Assembly: GCA_964485395.1 (NCBI GenBank)
Contig: CAZAJF010000017.1
Location: 1-64,000, forward strand
Origin: JANNSO01 sp964485395
GTDB lineage: Bacteria > Spirochaetota > Spirochaetia > Treponematales > UBA12059
DNA: 64,000 bases
Reading direction: 5' to 3'
Both the position numbers and the translations under genes were made by a program. Positions 26,703-35,377 of the stretch are shown here, one piece after another. Numbering within the stretch: position 1 is the stretch's first letter; the number at the start of each line of letters is the position of its first letter. The notes beneath the pieces are model-generated. The model was not told where the DNA came from, did no database searches, and worked only from the letters and a program-made list of their open reading frames with translations.

Positions 26703-28901
26703 ATGTCGCGATATGACCGATACTCGGAAACCGCCTTGGGGGTACTGGTAAAAACCCAGGATATCGCGCTGCGCCAAAGCTCGCCGGAAACTGGTTCCCA
26801 TGAGCTTGCCACTGCCCTCCTCCTCTCGGCCCTTCCGGACATCGTGGCTATAGCGCGGTCCAATAACGTCGTCGTGGACGACGAGCGGCTGAAGTCCCTG
26901 AACGCTCGCATCGAGTCGGACCCACCGCGGGAATATGTCGGGGCTGTAAAGATATCCCCTGAATTCAGGGTTATTCTGGACAAGGCGGAAGCTTTGGCCG
27001 GAGACGCCAAAGTTGAGCCGGCGCACCTGATCCAAGCGGCTTGGCCGGTTATCAAAGATGACCTCGCGCCTTATTTCAGAACTGAAATCGCGCCGGACCT
27101 GTCCCTGGAATCCTCCGACTTGAACCTCCCCGAAATCAACACCGCAGGACAGAACCTGGAAGCCCACCAGGTATTGCTGCGTTTCGGCCGAGAGCTTACG
27201 GCTCCCGAATCGGAATTCGCGATTTTCGGCAGGGAACGGGAATTGGATTCCCTCACCTCGAGCATGCTTAAATACTGGAAACCGAATCCCCTGATAATCG
27301 GCGAGTCCGGCGTAGGAAAAACCGCGTTGGTAGAAGGCCTGGCCATGCGCATCAAGAGCGGCAACGTGCCCGAAGCGCTCAAGGCCTGCAGGATATTCGA
27401 GATTCGCATAGCTGAAGTTCTCGCGGGAACCAACCTGCACGGAGCTCTCGAGGAGAACCTGAATCAGCTCGTTCAGGCCGCGGAATCCATGCCTAACGCA
27501 ATTCTCTTTATCGACGAAATCCACCAGATCGTGCCGGCCTTCGCGAACAACCCGATATCCGAAGTCCTGAAGCCGGCGCTTTCCGGAGGCCGCATCCGCT
27601 GCATAGGAGCCACGACGAATTCCGATTACTCGCGCTACCTGGAAAAAGACAGCGCCCTGCTGCGCCGCTTCCAGACCATACTCCTCAAGGAACCCGACGA
27701 AGAGACGGTTCTTACCATACTGAACGGCCTTGCCCCGAAACTGGAAGCCCATTTTTCCATAGGAATTCCCCGCCGCTTGCTGGAAAAAGCCCTCGACACG
27801 TCCCGCCGTTACCTGCCCATGCGAAAATTCCCCGATAAAGCGCTGGACGTGCTTGACCGTGCGCTTTCCCGGGCAGCATTCCGCGGAGAAAAAACGCTCT
27901 GCGAAGAACGCCTCGCGGACGCCGTGCACGACATCGCCAATGTGGTGGCCGATACCAAGCTGGATCTCGACCAGGGCATGCCCGGACTCGAGTCGGCCTT
28001 GAGAAGCGACATTCTGGGTCAGGAACAGGCTATCGCCGCGCTCGCCGACGCGATACGCGTGAGCAAGATGCGCCTTGGAAGCGACGAAGGCAGACCCGAC
28101 GGCGCGTTCCTGTTCACCGGTCCCACGGGCGTCGGCAAGACTGCTCTGGCCATCAGCCTCGCCCGCGCCTTGTCCGGTCGCGACGACGCGCTCTTCAGGA
28201 TAGACATGAGCGAATTTTCGGACGCCCACACCGCCGCCAGGCTGCTGGGAGCCCCTCCCGGGTACATCGGCTACGATGACTCCCCGCTGCTCTCGCGCGC
28301 GGTGGACACCTGTGCCGGCGGAGTGCTCCTTCTCGACGAGATGGAAAAGGCCCACCCGCAGGTGCATCGCCTGTTCCTGCAGATTCTCGATGCGGGCAGG
28401 GCTACGGATTCCACGGGCCGGGTTTTGTCATTCGCATCCATCACCATAATTGCCACCTGCAACGTTGGCACGGGCGACGGCCCGCCCCTGGGCTTCGGTT
28501 CAGGCACCGCGCTGTCCGACGGAAAGGTTCCCTTGGCTGCCTTGAAGCGGGCATTCCCCGTGGAACTGCTCAATCGCTTCGACTCCATCGTGCCGTTCGG
28601 AGCGCTCTCAAGGAAAAACTGCGAGTCCATCCTCCGTGACATTATTCTTGCGAAATCAAACGGCAACCTGGAAAAAACGCATGGAATACGGCTGAGCGTG
28701 GGCCAATCCGTTTTGGACGATATCCTGGCGGAGGGTTTTTCCGCCGAGTTCGGGGCGCGCCACCTCTTGCGAACCTATCGGACGACAGTGCTCGTTCCCT
28801 TGGCCCACGAGCTATCGGCCCTGCGCGGAAAGGGCGAGATCTTACTTGAGCGAATCAACGGAAAAACAATATTCACACTACCCGAGGGGAGCACCAGATG
28901 A
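26703..28901 (+). CDS. ClpA-like AAA+ unfoldase
   Basis: ATP-driven protein unfoldase of 732 residues with two AAA+ modules. An N-domain (1-150) is followed by module 1 (Walker A GESGVGKT 200-207, Walker B ILFIDEIH 267-274) and module 2 (Walker A GPTGVGKT 473-480, pore loop GYIG 520-523, Walker B VLLLDEME 541-548). The ClpB middle coiled-coil is absent. LGF at 596-598 stands where ClpA has its IGL peptidase-docking loop, so it may dock on ClpP; I infer this from alignment position. Module 1 lacks the usual aromatic pore loop (AGTNLHG instead of AGTKYRG). Translationally coupled to YbjN upstream and cupin downstream. Confidence 0.85.
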   Translation: MSRYDRYSETALGVLVKTQDIALRQSSPETGSHELATALLLSALPDIVAIARSNNVVVDDERLKSLNARIESDPPREYVGAVKISPEFRVILDKAEALAGDAKVEPAHLIQAAWPVIKDDLAPYFRTEIAPDLSLESSDLNLPEINTAGQNLEAHQVLLRFGRELTAPESEFAIFGRERELDSLTSSMLKYWKPNPLIIGESGVGKTALVEGLAMRIKSGNVPEALKACRIFEIRIAEVLAGTNLHGALEENLNQLVQAAESMPNAILFIDEIHQIVPAFANNPISEVLKPALSGGRIRCIGATTNSDYSRYLEKDSALLRRFQTILLKEPDEETVLTILNGLAPKLEAHFSIGIPRRLLEKALDTSRRYLPMRKFPDKALDVLDRALSRAAFRGEKTLCEERLADAVHDIANVVADTKLDLDQGMPGLESALRSDILGQEQAIAALADAIRVSKMRLGSDEGRPDGAFLFTGPTGVGKTALAISLARALSGRDDALFRIDMSEFSDAHTAARLLGAPPGYIGYDDSPLLSRAVDTCAGGVLLLDEMEKAHPQVHRLFLQILDAGRATDSTGRVLSFASITIIATCNVGTGDGPPLGFGSGTALSDGKVPLAALKRAFPVELLNRFDSIVPFGALSRKNCESILRDIILAKSNGNLEKTHGIRLSVGQSVLDDILAEGFSAEFGARHLLRTYRTTVLVPLAHELSALRGKGEILLERINGKTIFTLPEGSTR

Positions 28902-29434
28902 GCAAGTACACGATCGAGGAAGTTCCGGGCTTTTACAAAATCATCGAGCTGAAGCCCTTTCGCAAGACGGAGGGCGTCACCTTCGACATCGTGCCCATGG
29001 AGTTCCTTCCCCGCGTGGACGGCGTGGATCGCGTGATACACCGAAGCCACGCCGTTTCGCCCGGCGCGCTGCCCGGCGTGGATCGCCCTTGGTACATGCA
29101 TCCCCATCAGGAAGACAATCTCATGGTGCTTTTCGGCAAGAGAACGGTGGACATCTATACGCTGGAACATCGGCGCATGGAAACCTTCATCGTGGAGCCC
29201 GAGCGCATCACCAAGAACGGCAAGGTGATTTTCGAGGGCGGGGCGATGCTCGTCTGGCCATGCAACGTCTTTCACAGGATAGCCACGGGAAGCGAAGGAT
29301 CGGCCTCGTTGAATTTCGCCGCCCGCTACGAGGGCTTCGACGTGAGGACCAATTTCAACGTATACTCGCTGGATGTTAAGAATAATAAATACGAATTGGC
29401 GCGGGAAGGCTATCTGGACCAGACGCAGGGATAG
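28898..29434 (+). CDS. Cupin-fold protein of unknown function
   Basis: The 178-residue protein has a cupin-like core: WYMHPHQEDNLMVLFG with metal-ligand His residues near 66-68, then WPCNVFHRI near 130 with a second His. Cupins bind metal ions and act as enzymes or sensors. The gene overlaps the ClpA-like gene by 4 nt (ATGA), so the two are probably made together. No substrate can be named. Confidence 0.6.
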   Translation: MSKYTIEEVPGFYKIIELKPFRKTEGVTFDIVPMEFLPRVDGVDRVIHRSHAVSPGALPGVDRPWYMHPHQEDNLMVLFGKRTVDIYTLEHRRMETFIVEPERITKNGKVIFEGGAMLVWPCNVFHRIATGSEGSASLNFAARYEGFDVRTNFNVYSLDVKNNKYELAREGYLDQTQG

Positions 29435-29442
29435 AAGTCCGG

Positions 29443-29763
29443 TCAGCCCAGGACAGTGCTTAAAAAGGCAACCAGGGCCAGGCAGAGCAGCACGAGCGAG
29501 CTCACCCAGACCCACGCGGGCAAGGATCCGTATTCGACGTTTTTAGGCGCCTTGAATTTGGCTTTTACTATTTCGGGCTTTACGGGGTTGCTGTAACCGC
29601 ACACGGGACAGCCCTGCCTGAACTTTGCCGGCCCTGCGGTGTATTCACACCGGGGGCATCGAACCGAGCTGAAAATTCTGCCGCATTTGCGACATTGCTT
29701 TTCGTCCCGCGATACTTCTGCTCCGCAATTTTCGCAAAAGTATCGCGGTTCCCCGGATTTCAG
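29443..29763 (-). CDS. Zinc-ribbon membrane protein starting at CTG
   Basis: A 106-residue protein that standard start-codon rules miss. Four C-x2-C knuckles follow each other: CENCG, CRKCG, CPRCE, CPVCG (residues about 11-61), forming two zinc ribbons. A linker and a C-terminal membrane helix (VWVSSLVLLCLALVAFL, about 87-103) come after. No ATG, GTG or TTG start exists in frame before the ribbons; CTG at 29763 has AAGGA six nt upstream and overlaps the FmdB-like stop as CTGA. It looks like a tail-anchored zinc-ribbon protein. Function unknown. Both ends are supported by a frame kept free of stops and by the motif order. Confidence 0.7.
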   Translation of the reverse strand: MKSGEPRYFCENCGAEVSRDEKQCRKCGRIFSSVRCPRCEYTAGPAKFRQGCPVCGYSNPVKPEIVKAKFKAPKNVEYGSLPAWVWVSSLVLLCLALVAFLSTVLG

Positions 29764-30044
29764 GCGCTTTCCTTGGATGAGGCGCTTGATGGAGCAGGCG
29801 CAGTCGCGGGAGTCGAGGCGCTCGGTTTGGAGCCGGAATCGGATTTTGCCGACGCGGCATTCTTGCCTTTCGAGTCGTTGACGTAAAAACCCGAGCCTTT
29901 AAAGATAACACCGGAACCGCCGCAAATAATCCTGCGCACGTCTTTTCCACACTTTACGCATTCCTTGAGCGGCTCGTCGAACATGCTCTGCGTAGCCTCG
30001 AAAGTGTGTCCGCAAACTCTGCATTCATAATCGTATGTGGGCAT
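29760..30044 (-). CDS. FmdB-family zinc-ribbon protein
   Basis: Small putative regulatory protein of 94 residues: MPTYDYECRVCGHTFE with CRVC, then CVKCG, then the family end IICGGSGVIFKGSGFYVND. After residue 60 there is a Ser/Ala/Pro-rich, probably disordered tail. The family is widespread and its exact role is unknown; early members were linked to formamidase and amidase gene regulation. Followed by the CTG-start zinc-ribbon gene with a 4-nt overlap. Confidence 0.88.
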   Translation of the reverse strand: MPTYDYECRVCGHTFEATQSMFDEPLKECVKCGKDVRRIICGGSGVIFKGSGFYVNDSKGKNAASAKSDSGSKPSASTPATAPAPSSASSKESA

Positions 30045-30118
30045 AAATTCCTCATAATTACTGATGGGCGCATCGAGAAACCGAGTGAGTTTTCATGATG
30101 CCCTGATTGTGTTGGTTT

Positions 30119-30147
30119 AATATACAGAAAATTCGCTTGCTAGTAAA
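30119..30147 (-). promoter_or_regulatory. Promoter of the FmdB-like gene
   Basis: On the minus strand TTTACT (30147-30142), 17-bp spacer, TATATT (30124-30119). About 75 nt before the FmdB-like start. A weaker rightward match, TTGCTA (30137-30142) and TAAACT (30160-30165), also with 17 bp, could serve the next gene. Confidence 0.45.
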
Positions 30148-30171
30148 GACCGACTTATGTAAACTACGGGC

Positions 30172-30414
30172 ATGACCGTAGAAACCAGATGGCTTGTCTA
30201 CCCCGACGGGGAACGCCAGGAAACAGACCGACTCATCCGGATGAACGAGCTGGTGGACATGAACGGCAATCAACTGCCCATGCCGCTTCCCCACGCCCGC
30301 ATCATAGCGTACCGGCTCTACAAGATACGCAGGGTCGGAGAGCGGGGGGAACTTGACATACTCCAATACCTGGAACTAGTAAGCGCCGCCGAATTGGAAG
30401 GCATGGCGCGTTGA
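30172..30414 (+). CDS. Small protein of unknown function
   Basis: An 80-residue, soluble, charged protein that I do not recognise. It begins VETRWLVYPDGERQETDRLIRMNELVDMNG-like with mixed strands and ends in two helices (RIIAYRLYKIRR, LQYLELVSAAELEGM). No signal peptide or membrane helix. The spacing to both neighbours and normal codon composition make it a likely real gene. Confidence 0.6.
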   Translation: MTVETRWLVYPDGERQETDRLIRMNELVDMNGNQLPMPLPHARIIAYRLYKIRRVGERGELDILQYLELVSAAELEGMAR

Positions 30415-30428
30415 TTTTACGTTTTCCG

Positions 30429-31145
30429 TCAGGTGTCCTGTTCGTCCTTGCTTTCCGGAAACAAATATAGATCAGGCAGATGATGCACGTCCTCGAGCGA
30501 AAATTGGTCTTGGGCGCGTTCTGCCGCACAAAGCCTAAATTCGATGAATCGGGAAAGATCGTCGAAGCCTTCCTTTTTAATGACGATTCCAAACGAAAAA
30601 AGCCGCTCGCCTGTATCGGCTTTCGTCTTGATGGGAAAAGGCCAGAAAATAAAGGTTCCCGCGGTATTTTTTACCAGGGTACAGGGATTTTGCCAATTGG
30701 GATCCATCATGGCCACCAATGAGCCGTTCTCGTCGATCAGCGACACGTCCACGTCTTGCATCGGGGAAAAATCGAGACCATGGAACAGGCGACCCATTAT
30801 CGGCGGAATATTATATACGGGACCCGATGGAATCGGTAGCTCATTTTGCTTACTGGAATGCTCGAAATGCGGCCGCTTGGTAGCGTTGATCTTGGACCAG
30901 CCCTCGCGCACCAAGGAAACGACATCGGCGATGCGCTGCAGCTTCTCGTTGTAATCTTGTTCCGAATGGACCAAGCCCCTGCCGGAAAGCACATATTCGG
31001 GTTTCATCCTGTTCAGCACATAGCACGCTACATCCATTCGGCACTGGTTACAGTTGCACCATGAAGACTTGCCCTTTTCCTCCGCATCGAACAATTCGTT
31101 AACCGTCGATTTTACGAGATCCTCCATTAGATTATGGATCTCCAT
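30429..31145 (-). CDS. ComFB-domain protein
   Basis: The 238-residue protein starts with a ComFB-like domain (residues 1-90): IHNLMEDLVKSTVNELF, then WCNCNQCRMDVACYVLNRMKPEY with the conserved Cys cluster (C-x-C-x2-C), then SGRGLVHSE. ComFB was named for late competence in Bacillus; in cyanobacteria related domains bind cyclic di-nucleotides. The remaining 150 residues do not match a family I know. Cysteines suggest bound zinc. It may be an effector of second-messenger signalling, which is inference. Confidence 0.75.
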   Translation of the reverse strand: MEIHNLMEDLVKSTVNELFDAEEKGKSSWCNCNQCRMDVACYVLNRMKPEYVLSGRGLVHSEQDYNEKLQRIADVVSLVREGWSKINATKRPHFEHSSKQNELPIPSGPVYNIPPIMGRLFHGLDFSPMQDVDVSLIDENGSLVAMMDPNWQNPCTLVKNTAGTFIFWPFPIKTKADTGERLFSFGIVIKKEGFDDLSRFIEFRLCAAERAQDQFSLEDVHHLPDLYLFPESKDEQDT

Positions 31146-31270
31146 GCAACCCTCCCCTATCTTAATGACCTACCGGCAACTCCCAAAACCGAAGTTTTCG
31201 ACGTACCGAATATAAAATCATTAAAACATGATTACTTACAAGCTGAATTCAATTATACGTACTTTTGACG

Positions 31271-32515
31271 CTAACGCAAGCCGATACCGAAAAAGCGCGA
31301 GACGAGCTGCCCCGCATCGGATCGGGGAGAATCGCTGAAAACACGGAGAATCCGCAGCGAGCGCTCGAACGCCGATACGAGGCTCGAGCCGAAGGCTACC
31401 GAACATTCTGTGAATGAGCTGCCTGTTCCAGCCACCGGCATGGCCGATTCAAAGGAGATAGGCTCGGGAAGATCGATGATCACCACGGCTTTTTTTCCGC
31501 CATCCGAGAGAATCTCGGAAAGTTCGGCCTCGAGATCCGGACGACCGGAAAGATCGGCTGCCCGCCGATGCGTTTCATTTGCCGGATCAAAGGCAATTTC
31601 ATGGCACACCGGTAGCAGCTGGCCGGTAAAAACATGGCTGATAAGGCCTTGAGGATCGTTGCCGGGTCGTTCCATCAGCAAGTAGAAGCCCGCGTCGTCA
31701 AGCCCATACAGGTCATCCTGCAAAATACTTCCCGAGGATAGAGCGGCAACCACCGCTTTCTTGATCATGGAAGTGGCGGCACGTACCGTACGATGCCAGT
31801 ATACGGCCTTGTACATCTGATATTTTGAAAACAAAACCGCCTCGACGGACATGACGCCCCGCGCATCAACGCCGGGTAAACCCAGTTCGTCCAGGCTGAG
31901 ATGCTGCACGATGAAATCCACATCCTGGGTTCCGTAGGGTACGCCGCAGGCCCAGGCATCGCGATTCAGGTAATCGAGCTTGTCGGGATCAAGCACGCCG
32001 GAAAGCAAGGATCGATACAAAAGAATCTCAGCTGATTCCGCCGGTATCGATTTATCCACGATGGCCGCCGCCAAAGCCGGGTCGGCTCCGGCACTTCGTA
32101 TGGCGTCCGCCAATTCACCTTGCATAATACGGGCGGTCAACTCCTCGTGATCCACGAGAGGAAGTTCCTTAAGGGAGTGCGCATACGGAAAATGGCCAAG
32201 ATCATGGCACAGGGATGCGACCAGAAAGCTCCGGGCTCCCTTTTCGCTGAGAAAGGGCAATGAAAACCTCGCCGTGAGCGCGGACAGTATCCTACGGGCT
32301 ATTTCGAAGACCCCAAGAGAATGCGCCCTCCGGGTATGCGTAGCCCCCGGGTATACCAAATGCGCAGGTCCAAGCTGCAGGATCCTTCCCAGCTTTATAA
32401 AGGCGGGATGGTTCCAGACATCAGTGAATTCCGCAGGTAAAAGAATATTCTTCCATAATGGATCACGAACAGGTTCGGTTCCGCGAATCCTGAATTTTTC
32501 CCAGAGCACACTCAC
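31271..32515 (-). CDS. HD-domain phosphohydrolase
   Basis: Metal-dependent phosphohydrolase of 414 residues, like the dGTPase/SAMHD1-type HD proteins. Metal ligands: H in THTRRAHSLG near residue 60, HD in SLCHDLGHFPYAHS near residue 104, D in GVLDPDKLDYLNRD near residue 190. The spacing and the motif LDPDKLDYLNRDAW are characteristic of that class. The substrate (nucleotide or signalling nucleotide) cannot be told. GTG start at 32515. Stands alone, convergent with no partner. Confidence 0.83.
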   Translation of the reverse strand: MSVLWEKFRIRGTEPVRDPLWKNILLPAEFTDVWNHPAFIKLGRILQLGPAHLVYPGATHTRRAHSLGVFEIARRILSALTARFSLPFLSEKGARSFLVASLCHDLGHFPYAHSLKELPLVDHEELTARIMQGELADAIRSAGADPALAAAIVDKSIPAESAEILLYRSLLSGVLDPDKLDYLNRDAWACGVPYGTQDVDFIVQHLSLDELGLPGVDARGVMSVEAVLFSKYQMYKAVYWHRTVRAATSMIKKAVVAALSSGSILQDDLYGLDDAGFYLLMERPGNDPQGLISHVFTGQLLPVCHEIAFDPANETHRRAADLSGRPDLEAELSEILSDGGKKAVVIIDLPEPISFESAMPVAGTGSSFTECSVAFGSSLVSAFERSLRILRVFSDSPRSDAGQLVSRFFGIGLR

Positions 32516-32577
32516 AGGATTCTCCTTGCCCTATTACCGTTGTCAATCTTTCGCCTCTACTATACTATGCAATTTAT

Positions 32578-33483
32578 ATGACAACAAGAAAAAGCAGGAA
32601 AATCGGCGCAAAAAACAAAAGCATGCGAACCATCGCTATTGCCGCAATAACGCTGCTCGTCGTTGTTTTCTCTATTACTTCCTGCAATAAAAAAGCAAAC
32701 CCGCTGCCGCCCGCAAAAATGACGCCAAGCGCAGCCGTGGAATCGGTTCCACCTTCAGCGCCGACGCAGGCATCAACTCCGACTCCAGCTCCAACTGTCA
32801 CGCCAGCGCCAACTATAACACCAGCTCCAACCATATCTCCGGCTTCGGCTCCATCTCCAACCGTCACGCCACCTCCAACTGCCCCGGCTACGCCGACAGA
32901 TAACAAAACGCCGCAACCCATGGTCGCGTCGACGGTGGAAGTGGAGAATCCGCAGGGCAAACCAATCCCTGCGAGGGCAAACAAAACGCTGCCCCAAGCA
33001 TTCGTAAACCCCGCCGGCAGTCTTGCGCAAGCCGACAGGCACCTCACCGCACGTCCATTTGGAATTCTTGGCGCCAGCGACTTCGTGCTTGGACCGCTAT
33101 TTTCCGATACCGAGGAACCGGCGGAAATCGCTTCCGTAAAAAATATCTTCATAGACGCAATCATAAAAAAAACGCTGCCGCTCGATTCTCTCAGCCCGGC
33201 GGCGAAAGAGATAACGCCGTTTTTACTCAATTCTACGCTGAAAAACAGCCCCGATATCGTTGAGGTAAGGATTTCCGCGATCCAGGATACTCCCGATGAG
33301 AATAAATCGTTCAAGTTTTGCCTGTATACCCAAACCGGACGAACAGAAGGTCTGGTAATTCTGGCAAAATCGGAAGGAGCCTGGATAATTGAACATATCT
33401 CCCTCGATTCGGAAGCCTTGCGTCTCCCCTATGCACGCATCAAGGATTTCGATCCCTACGGTGTCCTTGTTTCGCCACGCTAG
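32578..33483 (+). CDS. Pro/Thr-rich lipoprotein
   Basis: A 301-residue exported lipoprotein of unknown function. The signal segment IAIAAITLLVVVFSITSC ends in the lipobox Cys at residue 36 (residue 21 if ATG 32623 is the start). Residues 40-105 are a low-complexity Pro/Ala/Thr/Ser linker with repeats of the type TPAPT. The C-terminal 180 residues form a globular domain (LSPAAKEITPFLLNS, FKFCLYTQTGRTEGLVILAKSEGAWIIEHI) that I do not recognise. Probably anchored in a membrane with the domain in the periplasm. Followed by the PilZ gene after 22 nt. Confidence 0.7.
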   Translation: MTTRKSRKIGAKNKSMRTIAIAAITLLVVVFSITSCNKKANPLPPAKMTPSAAVESVPPSAPTQASTPTPAPTVTPAPTITPAPTISPASAPSPTVTPPPTAPATPTDNKTPQPMVASTVEVENPQGKPIPARANKTLPQAFVNPAGSLAQADRHLTARPFGILGASDFVLGPLFSDTEEPAEIASVKNIFIDAIIKKTLPLDSLSPAAKEITPFLLNSTLKNSPDIVEVRISAIQDTPDENKSFKFCLYTQTGRTEGLVILAKSEGAWIIEHISLDSEALRLPYARIKDFDPYGVLVSPR

Positions 33484-33505
33484 TTTCATTATAGTATTCT
33501 AACTT

Positions 33506-34750
33506 ATGCCTACACCGATAAAAGGCCTGGAAAAAGAATACATTCTCAGAGAAGCCCTTGGCATGCGGCAAAACGTAAGCTTGAGCCTGGGCACCAGTTC
33601 ATGGACCGTGCACTTTGTGGAACTGCGCGAAAACACCATATTTTTTAACCATACCATACCGCTCCAACTTTTGGCTAAAGGAACGGCCGTCACTATATCG
33701 TATGAGACAAAAGGTAATACCATTACCTTCAACACCGCCATCGTCGAGCCGGGAAATAAAATCGCGGGCATTCTGACTCCCGAAATCCTATATAAAGACT
33801 TATCCAGGAAATTTACGCGCTTGCCGCCGCCGTCCGATCTCGGTGTCTCGTTTTCGGTAAAGGGCGAACGGTATAAACTCGATTTTCCTTCTATAGAAAA
33901 CAGCGCCACCAATGGAGTCGTCGAGATATCCAGCGATTTCGACGCAAAGAATCTTCGCGGTCTCATGGTGGAATTCGCGCGCAAAGCCGATTTGGTGGCA
34001 AGTACAAAAAAAATCATCATGTTCAGCGCGAAAAAACCGGAAACCATTTCAGAAAAACTCTGCTCAAATACCGGAAAAACGCTCTTCCTTCCCAACACCA
34101 TGTCGGGAATTCCGCAAAGCGATCCTTTTGCGGAAAAAACCATCATTACCAACGACGACTGCACTGCCTGGTTTTTGGATTCCGGTTTGGACGCCGAGCA
34201 CGCGGAGGAGCAAATAAAGCTGCTCGTGCGTTCCATTCGAAACCAGGGGATTCTTTCCATGCTTACCGTTCCAATCCTGTTTCAAAATTATACCATCGGA
34301 CTCATAGAACTGGCAGTAAAGGATAACTCAAAACCATATATAGACCTGAACACTGTGGAAACTTTCGTAAGTTTCGCGCGTGTTCTGTCGCACGCGCTGT
34401 ATATTCACCATTATTTCAAGACGGCTACCAAGATCGATACCGACTTCACCGCCCTGGTCGTGGATGTATCCGCAGGAGGACTCCTGTTCTCGAGCCAGGA
34501 TGCGGATTTGCTGGCAAATCTCCAGGACGCCTCGGAAGTGAATGTACAGCTCGAGACAAAAAAAAGAACCGTACAGGCAAGCGGCAAGATAAAACGCCAT
34601 TATGCGGGTAAAGCAGAAGGCTACTTCGGAATAGAGTTCACCATTATGGCACCGGAAGATTTCAGGTTTCTATTCGAGTACCTGTACGGAAGGTCGTTTA
34701 CGGACGAAGATGCCTCGTCCATAGAAAGCAGCAGGATACATCATCCATAA
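33506..34750 (+). CDS. PilZ-domain protein with GAF-like middle
   Basis: The 414-residue soluble protein has three parts: a beta-rich N-terminal domain (about 20-110, LSLGTSSWTVHFVELRENTIFF), a GAF-like middle part (about 185-310), and a C-terminal PilZ domain (about 315-400). PilZ domains bind c-di-GMP by an RxxxR loop and a DxSxxG motif. Here DVSAGG is present, but the RxxxR loop is not: the region reads FKTATKID. So it may bind weakly or not at all. Ends just before a strong terminator; probably co-transcribed with the lipoprotein gene upstream. Confidence 0.78.
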   Translation: MPTPIKGLEKEYILREALGMRQNVSLSLGTSSWTVHFVELRENTIFFNHTIPLQLLAKGTAVTISYETKGNTITFNTAIVEPGNKIAGILTPEILYKDLSRKFTRLPPPSDLGVSFSVKGERYKLDFPSIENSATNGVVEISSDFDAKNLRGLMVEFARKADLVASTKKIIMFSAKKPETISEKLCSNTGKTLFLPNTMSGIPQSDPFAEKTIITNDDCTAWFLDSGLDAEHAEEQIKLLVRSIRNQGILSMLTVPILFQNYTIGLIELAVKDNSKPYIDLNTVETFVSFARVLSHALYIHHYFKTATKIDTDFTALVVDVSAGGLLFSSQDADLLANLQDASEVNVQLETKKRTVQASGKIKRHYAGKAEGYFGIEFTIMAPEDFRFLFEYLYGRSFTDEDASSIESSRIHHP

Positions 34751-34785
34751 AAAAAGGCGTTTCCACGATGGAAACGCCTTTTTTA
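34751..34785. terminator. Bidirectional intrinsic terminator
   Basis: GGCGTTTCC (34756-34764) pairs perfectly with GGAAACGCC (34770-34778), loop of five, with A-run before and T-run after. It separates the convergent PilZ and RsbW-like genes and should act on both strands. Confidence 0.9.
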
Positions 34786-34806
34786 CCGATGTTACTTATA
34801 AAACGA

Positions 34807-35364
34807 TCAGCTTAACACATGCTTTTTCTGCGGATACTTTTTGAGCGTAGCCACCGAGTTGCGCTTGACGTTGAAGACAAAACCGCCATTCCAGTATTCG
34901 AGCGCCGCAAACAAGGCGTTTCCACCGTCGTTGTCGTCGCTTTTTTGAGTTCGGAAGGACACGAAATCCGAAAGCTTTTCAAAATCCTGCTCGGACAGAA
35001 GTTCAAGCCGTTTACGGTTGAAATCGTTCCATTTCTCGAGGTCTTTGAAACCGTCGCCTTCGTCCTGAACGATAAGGTGCGCATGGGTGGAGTCGAACGA
35101 GTACCATACGCGTACTTTCTTGTCCGGATTGCATTGATTCCCGTGCTTTACGGCATTTTTAATGACTTCGCTGATCTGCTGCTCAAGGAGGTTTATCTCC
35201 TTGATCTCAAGAGGCGCCGATTGGACGATAAGCAAGGTATAATAGCGTATTTGCCGATAATCAGAAGCAAATTCCTTGTACAGCATACCGGTCTTATCAA
35301 ACAAGGGGCTGTTTTCGTCTACGCGAATTTCCTTTATTTCAGTCAAGTACGTCTTGTCGGACAT
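34807..35364 (-). CDS. RsbW-like anti-sigma kinase / GHKL ATPase
   Basis: A 185-residue protein of the HATPase fold used by serine kinases that regulate sigma factors. N box ISEVIKNAVKHGN near residue 65 and G1 box VQDEGDGF near residue 98 are clear; the region after G1 has an insert (KRLELLSEQDFEKLSDF) before the G2-like GGNALFAALEY near 148. It lies 13 nt downstream of a STAS antagonist gene and follows a SpoIIE-type phosphatase. So it probably phosphorylates the antagonist at its Ser and otherwise holds a target, perhaps a sigma factor, inactive. No sigma factor gene is next to it. Confidence 0.78.
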   Translation of the reverse strand: MSDKTYLTEIKEIRVDENSPLFDKTGMLYKEFASDYRQIRYYTLLIVQSAPLEIKEINLLEQQISEVIKNAVKHGNQCNPDKKVRVWYSFDSTHAHLIVQDEGDGFKDLEKWNDFNRKRLELLSEQDFEKLSDFVSFRTQKSDDNDGGNALFAALEYWNGGFVFNVKRNSVATLKKYPQKKHVLS

Positions 35365-35377
35365 AGATTGCTACCCC

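Noticed and set aside
26481..28367. 628-codon minus-strand frame opposite the ClpA-like gene
   Set aside because: Long but without any domain pattern; the ClpA-like frame has all AAA+ motifs.
29645..29950. 101-codon minus-strand frame across the FmdB-like gene
   Set aside because: Arg/Pro-rich shadow in a third frame; the zinc-ribbon frames explain both ends.
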